From a virus, in IMG/VR virus record IMGVR_UViG_3300037882_001954, positions 1 through 25,419 of that record: a DNA stretch of 25,419 nucleotides, one strand, 5' to 3'. The notes below the pieces were generated by a model, which saw nothing but the letters and a program-made list of their open reading frames with translations, made no database searches and was not told where the DNA came from. How positions within the stretch are numbered: position 1 is the stretch's first letter; each line of letters starts with the position of its first letter. The translations under genes and the position numbers were made by a program. Shown here piece by piece: positions 6,368 through 12,623 of the stretch.

Positions 6368-6828
6368 GCGCGATCAATACCGTTAGCGCCGAAGATATTG
6401 CCGCAGTAGAAGCTCACGGCAACTTCGATAACTATCAAGATGCCGCCACCAAGTCAGCCTTCTACCCCGGACAGGGCACTGCTCTGGGACTGGCCTATTG
6501 CGCGTTGAAGCTCAACGGAGAAGCTGGAGAGCTGGCTGAGCATGTCGGCAAGGCAATGAGGGATGACGGCTTAGTCAAGATCTTGGAGCTTCCTGGCGAC
6601 GGCGAAGCTTACGAGCACAGTTACGCGATGGACCTGATTCCCGGAACTGGTCTTACGGATGACCGTCGCCTGCACCTTATCAAGGAAGTCGGCGACGTGC
6701 TATGGTATCTCTCTGCCATCTGCAACGAGCTGGGAGTCACCCTTCACGAAGCGGCCAACATCAACCTTCGTAAGCTTTACAAGCGTAGCCTTGATGGCAC
6801 GCAACGCGGATCAGGAGACGACAGATGA
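6364..6828 (+). CDS. MazG-like nucleoside triphosphate pyrophosphohydrolase
   Basis: A 154-residue all-helical protein with the MazG metal-binding pattern: NGEAGELAEHVGK gives E53xxE56, and IKEVGDVLWYLSAI gives E108xxD111. MazG enzymes hydrolyse NTPs or dNTPs to the monophosphate and pyrophosphate. About 50 residues separate the two motifs, more than in compact MazG domains, because of an insertion (about residues 66-102). It is flanked by an HD phosphohydrolase and is near ThyX, so dNTP pool control is the likely role. Its ATG overlaps the upstream stop. Confidence 0.85.
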   Translation: MSAINTVSAEDIAAVEAHGNFDNYQDAATKSAFYPGQGTALGLAYCALKLNGEAGELAEHVGKAMRDDGLVKILELPGDGEAYEHSYAMDLIPGTGLTDDRRLHLIKEVGDVLWYLSAICNELGVTLHEAANINLRKLYKRSLDGTQRGSGDDR

Positions 6829-7406
6829 CCATCGACCCAGACACCCAGCGCAACGGCGACTGGATCCAGACCTACACCGGCCGCGCCTTCCACTTCGACG
6901 ACTTCAGTTCGGCCGACATCTGCATCGAGGACATCGCTCACTCGCTGAGCATGGAGTGCCGGTACGGTGGCCATACGGCTTGGCACTACTCCGTGGCTCA
7001 ACACTCGGTGCATGTGTACGACGCGTTGCTTGGCGAGACAGGGGACCGCATGACCCTTCGCCAAGGCTTGCTGCATGACGCGCCAGAGGCCTACGCCAAG
7101 GATATCCCTCGCCCCCTCAAAGCAAGGCTCGGTGAGGGTTACAAGCATTTCGACAGCAGGATCTGGGCTGCGATCTGCGCCAAGTACAAGCTGAAGTTCG
7201 AATTGACCCCGATCATCAAGGAGATCGACTTGAGGATAGCGCTGGATGAGAAGCGCGCATTGCTCTGCAAGGGAGAGAAGGAGTGGACCGGAATCTCTTC
7301 TGCCTTCAAGCCTACCTGGATTTCAATACCAGAGTGGTCGCCTTCCCGCGCTAAGGCGGAGTTCATGAACCGCTTCCGGCAAGAGTTTGGAGTGCATGAA
7401 CTGTGA
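6825..7406 (+). CDS. HD-domain phosphohydrolase (YfbR-like 5'-nucleotidase family)
   Basis: A 193-residue protein with the YfbR-like pattern: DIAHSLSMECRYGGH, then SVAQHSVHVYDALL (H60), LLHDAPEAY (H84-D85), KDIPRPLK and a late Asp in KEIDLRIALDEKRAL (D135). Members dephosphorylate dNMPs or dNTPs using divalent metal. The S-2L enzyme DatZ, a dATP triphosphohydrolase, comes from the same broad family, but no PurZ partner is in this window. It overlaps the genes on both sides (ATGA, GTGA) and so is co-translated with MazG and the FAD enzyme. Confidence 0.85.
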   Translation: MTIDPDTQRNGDWIQTYTGRAFHFDDFSSADICIEDIAHSLSMECRYGGHTAWHYSVAQHSVHVYDALLGETGDRMTLRQGLLHDAPEAYAKDIPRPLKARLGEGYKHFDSRIWAAICAKYKLKFELTPIIKEIDLRIALDEKRALLCKGEKEWTGISSAFKPTWISIPEWSPSRAKAEFMNRFRQEFGVHEL

Positions 7407-8353
7407 GCAAACTCGTCATCTTCGGTGCCGGAATGGCAGGCCTGATTGCGGCTCGCATGCTGGCCGATCGTTCGCCGGTGATCCACGAACAGCAACCGGC
7501 TCTTCCGAACAACCACCACGCTCTGCTTCGCTTCCGGTCCAGTGCCGTCGGCGATGCGACCAACATCCCTTTCGAGCGAGTCAGCGTCGTCAAGCACGTG
7601 CTGTCTGACTCTAACAGCAACCCGATCCGCGACGCCATCATTTACTCCAAGAAGGTGACCGGAAAGATTCACGCACGCCCCATCCTAGATACAAAGCCGG
7701 TTGAGCGTTACGTTGCTCCACAGGACATGATCCAGCGGCTGGCCGTGACTGCCGACATCAAGTACGATTCCGGCTTCCTTGAGTGGTCGCACGAGATGGT
7801 CAGAGACAAGCGGCCGTCTGTCATCTCTACCATCCCCGTCAACAAGATGATGGAGCTCTTCAACTGGCCCAACAAGCCAAACTTCGTCTCGTCTCCGGGA
7901 TGGACGATCAAAGCCGGTGCCGCTCCTGCACTTGACTGCAAAGTCAACGCGACTGTGTATTCGGCGCAAGAGCACACTCTCTGGTATCGGGCTTCGATCA
8001 CAGGCGACAAGCTCACGATCGAAGGCTCCGGATCCCTGCCTGACGGTCCGGACCAAGGCCTCGTCGTGGATCAAGTCTGCGAAGCTTTCGGGCTGGACCG
8101 CGCTGATCTGAGCAGAGAGCTCCTCGCCCATCAGCAGAAGTACCAGAAGATCGCAGACCTCGGCCATGCTGACCGCGAATCAGTTAAGCGGTTCGTGATC
8201 TGGCTGTCTTCTGAGCACCGCATCTACTCGCTCGGCCGCTTCGCGACTTGGCGCCCAAAGCTGCTCCTCGACGACTTGGTCAATGACGTACGCGTCATCG
8301 CCAAGCTCATCGGGGGTGAATCCAATTACAACGCAATCATCGGCAAGGAATGA
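7403..8353 (+). CDS. FAD-dependent oxidoreductase-like protein
   Basis: A 316-residue protein with a clear N-terminal dinucleotide-binding motif, KLVIFGAGMAGLIAARML (GxGxxG at G8, G10, G13). A C-terminal IYSLGRFATWRP probably closes the flavin site, as in many FAD oxidoreductases. The middle (ERYVAPQDMIQRL, VISTIPVNKM) looks like a substrate domain. GTG 7403 overlaps the upstream stop. The substrate is unknown. It lies directly before ThyX, itself a flavoenzyme, so it could support flavin chemistry on nucleotides or act in DNA base modification. Both ideas are inference. Confidence 0.7.
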   Translation: MSKLVIFGAGMAGLIAARMLADRSPVIHEQQPALPNNHHALLRFRSSAVGDATNIPFERVSVVKHVLSDSNSNPIRDAIIYSKKVTGKIHARPILDTKPVERYVAPQDMIQRLAVTADIKYDSGFLEWSHEMVRDKRPSVISTIPVNKMMELFNWPNKPNFVSSPGWTIKAGAAPALDCKVNATVYSAQEHTLWYRASITGDKLTIEGSGSLPDGPDQGLVVDQVCEAFGLDRADLSRELLAHQQKYQKIADLGHADRESVKRFVIWLSSEHRIYSLGRFATWRPKLLLDDLVNDVRVIAKLIGGESNYNAIIGKE

Positions 8354-9162
8354 CCATGGAAGCTGCAACCCCCCGCCATCACGTTGACATCGTCGCGGCA
8401 ACGTACCGAGATCCAGTCGAAGCGGCCGCGCTTCTGATCTTCACCAAGTCAACCCGGCTGGAGATGACGTCCGGAGGCTACGAGGAAGTTCTCCACCGCT
8501 GCCAACTGGACCCGGACTGGATGATGAAGGAGCTGGACTACATGTCCAAGACCATTCGCTCCAGCTGGGAGTTCTTGGACGTTACCTTCACGATCCGGAA
8601 CATCAGCCGTGCCTGCGCCCAGCAGATCACCCGGACCCGGTTCACACCGATCGACGGCGACCTCTTCGCATCCTATGCCATGCAGTCCCAGCGAGTGACC
8701 GACATGTCTGCAATGGGCTGGCACAACCCGAACGAGCCGGGAACTGTCCTGCATGGCGAGTTCGAGGCTTGGATGAAGGAGGCTATGGACAACTACCAGA
8801 ACCTCGTCAAGGACGGTGCCAAGCTCGAAGACGCTCGTGGCGTGCTGCCGGTGAACCTCTACTGCAACCTGATCGCGAAGTACAACCTGCGCATGCTGGT
8901 CGATCTGGTTCAGAAGCGAGAGAGCTACCGGGCTCAGGGCGAGTACAACGTCATCGCTCGCGAGATGCGTGAGGCTCTGGTCGAGGTGTGGCCTTGGGCA
9001 GAGCTCTTCCTGCGGCCGAAGAACGAGCTGGCCAAGGCTGCGGTCGAGGATCTGAAGGCGTCGATCCGCGCTGGCTGCAACGAGGACAATGTCGGCCGAA
9101 CTGCCTTGCACGACATCATGATCAAGCTGGCCAAGGTCGATGATATCTTGCAGGGAGAATGA
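8350..9162 (+). CDS. thyX: Flavin-dependent thymidylate synthase family protein, divergent
   Basis: A 270-residue protein. The C-terminal ThyX signature is clear: LPVNLYCNLIAKYNLRMLV, then R190 and AQGEYNVIAREM. In the ThyX motif region (RHRxxSxNxxSxR) it reads RTR (95-97), an insertion of about nine residues, then ASYAMQSQRV. S108, S113 and R115 are kept, but His is Thr and Asn-Glu are lost. ThyX makes dTMP from dUMP with methylene-tetrahydrofolate, FAD and NADPH. The changed motif could mean altered chemistry, for example another C5 modification of dUMP. ATG 8350 overlaps the upstream stop. Confidence 0.8.
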   Translation: MTMEAATPRHHVDIVAATYRDPVEAAALLIFTKSTRLEMTSGGYEEVLHRCQLDPDWMMKELDYMSKTIRSSWEFLDVTFTIRNISRACAQQITRTRFTPIDGDLFASYAMQSQRVTDMSAMGWHNPNEPGTVLHGEFEAWMKEAMDNYQNLVKDGAKLEDARGVLPVNLYCNLIAKYNLRMLVDLVQKRESYRAQGEYNVIAREMREALVEVWPWAELFLRPKNELAKAAVEDLKASIRAGCNEDNVGRTALHDIMIKLAKVDDILQGE

Positions 9163-9163
9163 G

Positions 9164-9655
9164 ATGGCAGGCATCGAGCAGATTGAGGCCGTCTTCTGCG
9201 ATCTGGACGGGACGCTGTGCGACGTAAAGCATCGACAGCATCTTGCTCAAGCAGGCCAGTGGGATGAGTTCCACAGCCTTCTTGCTCTTGACGAACCGCG
9301 TCCTATGGTTTGGGCTTTCTTGCAGATGCTCTCTGACTTGAAGTCTACCGGCATGCCAGGACCGATCGTCGTCTTCTTGACTGGACGGCCGCGCAATACG
9401 GAAGGCGCAACCGCCAGATGGCTTGCAGAGAAATGCGACCTTCACCTCAGCGACGAGTACGATTGCATCTTGATGCGGCCGGACGGAGACTATCGATCAG
9501 ATACTCTTCTCAAGCAGGAACTTTTGGATGAGTTCCTGTCCACCAGCGACATCGATCCAAGATCGGTGCTCATCCTCGACGACAGAGAAAAAGTCGTCGC
9601 TCACCTCAGGGACATCGGCTACGATGTCTGGCAAGTTCAAGAAGGAGCTTTCTGA
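9164..9655 (+). CDS. HAD-family phosphatase (polynucleotide kinase phosphatase-like)
   Basis: A 163-residue protein. Motif I is VFCDLDGTLCD (DxDGT), motif II is VVFLTGRP, and motif IV is ILDDREKVV. This layout fits the HAD phosphatase domain found in phage polynucleotide kinases (T4 PseT C terminus), here without the kinase. Likely substrates are nucleotides or 3'-phosphate ends. ATG 9164 is preferred over the in-frame ATG 9140 because AGGGAGA (9152-9158) is well placed and the HAD core starts close to it. The stop overlaps the next ATG by one base. Confidence 0.8.
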   Translation: MAGIEQIEAVFCDLDGTLCDVKHRQHLAQAGQWDEFHSLLALDEPRPMVWAFLQMLSDLKSTGMPGPIVVFLTGRPRNTEGATARWLAEKCDLHLSDEYDCILMRPDGDYRSDTLLKQELLDEFLSTSDIDPRSVLILDDREKVVAHLRDIGYDVWQVQEGAF

Positions 9656-10458
9656 TGGTTAACGTTGTCGTCGTTACCGGAGCTAACAGTGGCCTTGGCG
9701 CTGCTATTTGCTCCGGGCTTGATCAAACTGGGTCAAGCCTCTTGCTCAAGGTTGTCGGACCGGAGAGCGAAGTCTCTGGCCGCTGGGAGATGTCTGCCGA
9801 CCTATCTGATGAAGCCGCTTGCGCGGATGTTGCTTCTTGGGTCAAGGCTTGCACCAAAGAATTGCTGGAAGATCTGTGCTTCAAGGATGACGAGAAGATC
9901 TACCCGATCTTGATCAACTGCGCTGGCATCAACTACATCGACTGGTTCGAGAATGCCGACTTCGCCATGTTCGACAAGCTGATCGGGCTCAACGTCAAGG
10001 CTGGGCTCATGCTGGCTCAACAGCTGATCGGGAAACGCCCCCCGGCTGGTGGGCAGGAAGACGACAACTGGTTTCGCGGCCGGGGGGCAATCCTTAACAT
10101 CGTCTCCAACGCGAGCCATATGCCGATGACCAACTCGGCGTTCTATAATGCGAGCAAGGGTGCCTTTCATATCGCGACGTTGGCTCTTGCTCGCGAGTTG
10201 AGGAAGACCCACGGCATCTGCGTCTTCGGTATCAGCCCCAACAAGCTGGCAGGTACTGCAATGTCAGCCTACATTGAAGGGCAAGTTCCTTCTTTGCGCG
10301 GATGGACGCCTGAGCAGGCTGCAACCTACCAACTCGGAGCTCTTCCTTCCGGCGAAGAGACCGACCCGGCAACGTTGGCAGAGTTCATCGCCTTCCTGCT
10401 CTATGAGCCTCAGCGCCACAAGTACCTCACCAACACCATCATCCCTTACGGAGCTTGA
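9655..10458 (+). CDS. Short-chain dehydrogenase/reductase (SDR)
   Basis: A 267-residue Rossmann protein with all classical SDR signatures: VVVTGANSGLG (TGxxxGxG, residues 8-15), INCAGIN (88-93), Ser in NIVSNAS and YNASK (Y164, K168). It should be an NAD(P)H-dependent oxidoreductase. An unusual insert (about 125-143, with PPAGGQEDDNW) precedes the catalytic Ser. SDRs are uncommon in phages. Its place in a nucleotide cluster suggests a nucleotide-sugar or modified-base substrate, but the substrate cannot be read from the sequence. AAGGAG lies just upstream of ATG 9655. Confidence 0.85.
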   Translation: MVNVVVVTGANSGLGAAICSGLDQTGSSLLLKVVGPESEVSGRWEMSADLSDEAACADVASWVKACTKELLEDLCFKDDEKIYPILINCAGINYIDWFENADFAMFDKLIGLNVKAGLMLAQQLIGKRPPAGGQEDDNWFRGRGAILNIVSNASHMPMTNSAFYNASKGAFHIATLALARELRKTHGICVFGISPNKLAGTAMSAYIEGQVPSLRGWTPEQAATYQLGALPSGEETDPATLAEFIAFLLYEPQRHKYLTNTIIPYGA

Positions 10459-10460
10459 AC

Positions 10461-11012
10461 ATGTACTCTCACCTTCAGACAAAAGTCGCCGCACAATCGC
10501 CTCTCCTTGGGCTGCTGCGGATCGATCAGCTCGCCTTCCTCGCTCGGAGCGACGAGGACGAGGCTGCGATCAAGAAGCAACTTCGCCTCTCCGAAGCCAA
10601 CTGGGTCGAAGACCACGTAGTCGCCGAAGGCTACGTTCGAGGAGCTCGCAATCCCGGAGAACCTCGCGGAACCAGGAGCAGCAACACTGCCAAGCTGCTC
10701 TTCAACTACGACCTTGGGATCGAGCTCGAGATCCTGCGTTATACCGAAGGCATGAACTATGCCGACGTCGGGAGCGTCGCTTCCTGCGCACTGTGCCATG
10801 TCGGCTGCCACGTCGAGAAGGGGCAAGAGCTTCCCGGCGTCTTGAAGGATTGGACGTTCGGTTCGCCGATCATCCAGCAGGTCGAGACCCAGAGCCACAC
10901 CAACGAGTTCCTGGTCCAGACCGGTCGTAAGTACCGCTACACGATCTACGACACCAAGGGCCTGCTTGGTGTCTACTTCAAGGTCATCGAACGGCTGGAA
11001 ATTGCAGCATGA
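10461..11012 (+). CDS. Probable VOC-fold (glyoxalase/dioxygenase-like) protein
   Basis: A 183-residue protein. Two beta-alpha-beta repeats can be traced: RIDQLAFLARSDEDEAAIKK to LGIELEILRY, then CHVGCHVEKGQELP to VYFKVIERLE. This is the vicinal oxygen chelate pattern, with possible metal ligands Q23, E90, H113 or H117, and E177. VOC proteins include glyoxalases, ring-cleaving dioxygenases and resistance proteins. ATG 10461 is chosen because GGAG (10450-10453) is seven bases away; TTG 10455 overlaps the upstream stop but is too close to it. Assignment rests on pattern alone. The stop overlaps the next gene as ATGA. Confidence 0.5.
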   Translation: MYSHLQTKVAAQSPLLGLLRIDQLAFLARSDEDEAAIKKQLRLSEANWVEDHVVAEGYVRGARNPGEPRGTRSSNTAKLLFNYDLGIELEILRYTEGMNYADVGSVASCALCHVGCHVEKGQELPGVLKDWTFGSPIIQQVETQSHTNEFLVQTGRKYRYTIYDTKGLLGVYFKVIERLEIAA

Positions 11013-11188
11013 AGCTCTCTTTCGAGAAGCTTGGCTGGATTAAGTGTCGCTGGTCAGGCTTCAATTTCTCGTTCGACGAAACCATGGACGATGCTTGCGG
11101 AGAAGGCTATTCGTACTCCGACTGCTTCATTGTCGCAGGGTTCTGGGTTTATCAATTCCGCATTTGGATAAAGGAAATCGCCAAATGA
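11009..11188 (+). CDS. Small hypothetical protein (59 aa)
   Basis: A short gene with ATG 11009 overlapping the upstream stop and a stop at 11186-11188 overlapping the next ATG. The product is 59 residues, MKLSFEKLGWIKCRWSGFNF at the start, rich in aromatic residues and Cys, with a hydrophobic IVAGFWVYQF near the end. The perfect stop-start linkage on both sides supports it as real. No family recognised. Confidence 0.6.
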   Translation: MKLSFEKLGWIKCRWSGFNFSFDETMDDACGEGYSYSDCFIVAGFWVYQFRIWIKEIAK

Positions 11189-11547
11189 CCAACCACGACC
11201 GCCTTCCCTACGCGACCAACCTTCTTCACAAGATGGCAGACTTGTTCGCAGAACGCAATGCCGTGTACAAAGACAACTTCCGCATGGTCGGCAAGATCAT
11301 GTCGGCGATGTTCCCAGGGGGGTTGGAACTCAAGACGCCTGAGGACCACAACAAGTTCCACCTCTTCATGCTGGCGATCGTGAAGTTGACGCGTTACGCA
11401 ATCAACTACGAAGGCGGGCACAAGGACAGCCTTGAGGACATGATCGTCTATCTGTCTATGGTGGCTGCTCTGGACGCTGAGGCAGAGGCTCAACATCCAG
11501 AGCTTCTTCGGGACGCGGAGCTTCCCGACGCGACCAAGGCTCGCTGA
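11185..11547 (+). CDS. DUF6378-like conserved phage protein
   Basis: A 120-residue helical protein. Two family-like stretches are seen: AERNAVYKDNFRMVGKIM, and AIVKLTRYAINY followed by HKDSLEDMIVYLSM. These match the DUF6378 pattern of small phage proteins (an ERxxxYGD-like start and a D-S-x-x-D near the end), although the actual activity is unknown. The acidic residues and all-helical build recall MazG-like NTP hydrolases. ATG 11185 is used because it overlaps the stop of the 59-aa gene; the longer frame from 11044 is in shadow of that gene. Confidence 0.65.
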   Translation: MTNHDRLPYATNLLHKMADLFAERNAVYKDNFRMVGKIMSAMFPGGLELKTPEDHNKFHLFMLAIVKLTRYAINYEGGHKDSLEDMIVYLSMVAALDAEAEAQHPELLRDAELPDATKAR

Positions 11548-11560
11548 GGGGAACTGACAA

Positions 11561-12028
11561 ATGGCCAAGGAAGCTCAACAAAGCGTCGCTGCTTCGGACC
11601 CGGCCGGTGGCCCCGGCTCCTCTGCAGCCAACGAGGCTTCCTTGGCCATTTTCGCTGAGCCTGACGACCTATCTGACCAGATAGACTTCATCTCCAGTTG
11701 CCTCTTCATGGGCATCTCCCGACGCAGGAAGATTCTCTCTGCGATCTTCGCTAAGTGCGAGCGGCAAGGAGGCTGCATGATATGGCAAGGCTCTCACTCA
11801 GGAACAGGGAGAGGCGGGGGGTACGGCCGCTTCAGTTTCCAAGGTGCAACTTGCAGCGTGCACAGAACGGTCTATGCTGCAGTCTACGGACCGATCCCCC
11901 CGCGCAAGCAAGTGGACCATAGCTGCAATAATCGCTTGTGCTGCAATCCATTCCATCTGGTCGCCATGACCCACAAGCACAATCAGAAACTCAGAGACAA
12001 GAGGCGGAAGAATGCGGATAATATTTGA
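11561..12028 (+). CDS. HNH endonuclease (homing-type)
   Basis: A 155-residue protein with the phage HNH_3 pattern. GGGYGRFSFQGATCSVHRTVY leads into GPIPPRKQVDHSCNNRLCCNP and FHL, with H101, D119-H120, N129 and H132 as likely catalytic and metal residues, and C122 and C127 or C128 for structure. Such genes are often self-spreading free-standing homing endonucleases. The first 65 residues are low-complexity, Ala/Ser rich. It lies between the metabolic and replication genes, and its 3' end overlaps the exonuclease by 17 bases. GAGGGGA upstream is a fair ribosome site. Confidence 0.85.
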   Translation: MAKEAQQSVAASDPAGGPGSSAANEASLAIFAEPDDLSDQIDFISSCLFMGISRRRKILSAIFAKCERQGGCMIWQGSHSGTGRGGGYGRFSFQGATCSVHRTVYAAVYGPIPPRKQVDHSCNNRLCCNPFHLVAMTHKHNQKLRDKRRKNADNI

Positions 12029-12548
12029 CACGGAGACCACCGGTTTCGTGACCAGCATGGATTCTCCATTGAGCATCCAACCCAAGATAATCGAACTGTT
12101 CGCTCTTCGGATTAACGACGAGTTCGACATCTTGGAGGAGCTGGAAGTCTTGATAGACCCGAAAGAGAAACTCAGCGAGGAGATCATCCGGGTGACTGGC
12201 CTCAAAGACGAAGACCTTGCAGGCAAAGGAGAATTCCCCGTCCACTTCCCGAAGATCAAAGACTTCTGGCTTGGTTGCGAAGCTTCTATCGGCCACAACA
12301 TCTCTTTCGATTGCGATATGCTGGAGGTTGAATGCAAACGAATTGGGCAGGTGACAAGGTTCCCGTGGACGCCCAACCGCATTTGCACCGTAGAGGCATC
12401 TGAGCATTACTTCGGCCGCAGGCTCAAGCTCATCGATCTGCACACCTACCTGTTCGGGCAAGGCTTCGAGCAGGCTCACCGGGCTAGGAATGACGTCATG
12501 GCGACGTATCGCTGCGCCAAAGAGATGGCTAGGCGGGGGGACATTTAA
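12012..12548 (+). CDS. DnaQ-like 3'-5' exonuclease (DEDDh)
   Basis: A 178-residue protein of the proofreading epsilon type. Exo I is IIFDTETTG (D and E), Exo II is GHNISFDCDML (D), and Exo III is AHRARNDVMATY (H and D). All five catalytic residues are present. It sits directly before a DNA polymerase III alpha-like gene whose own PHP domain looks inactive, so it probably proofreads for that enzyme. ATG 12012 lies inside the end of the HNH gene. The size matches free-standing phage exonucleases. Confidence 0.9.
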   Translation: MRIIFDTETTGFVTSMDSPLSIQPKIIELFALRINDEFDILEELEVLIDPKEKLSEEIIRVTGLKDEDLAGKGEFPVHFPKIKDFWLGCEASIGHNISFDCDMLEVECKRIGQVTRFPWTPNRICTVEASEHYFGRRLKLIDLHTYLFGQGFEQAHRARNDVMATYRCAKEMARRGDI

Positions 12549-12566
12549 CTGTTGCAATCGTTGTTA

Positions 12567-12606
12567 TTCCTGGTGCTTCTGCTCTCTGGGCAGGGCATCC
12601 TCGGAA
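12567..12606 (+). promoter_or_regulatory. Intergenic hairpin element, copy P (before polymerase)
   Basis: Outer TTCC (12567-12570) pairs with GGAA (12603-12606). Lower stem GGTG (12572-12575) pairs with CATC (12596-12599). C12576 is bulged. Upper stem TTCTGC (12577-12582) pairs with GCAGGG (12590-12595, two wobbles) around a seven-base loop. The plan equals the hairpins found at 18761-21685, with a different upper stem. GAGGAGACGA of the polymerase gene follows, as in the other copies. This is the most remote copy and its upper stem is the weakest. Confidence 0.55.
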
Positions 12607-12623
12607 AATAGAGGAGACGAACC

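Noticed and set aside
6364-7406. Z-genome (2-aminoadenine) system, since MazG-like and HD enzymes lie together
   Set aside because: No PurZ (adenylosuccinate synthetase-like) gene is in the window, and both enzyme families are common in phages with normal DNA. Only the full genome or DNA analysis could revive this.
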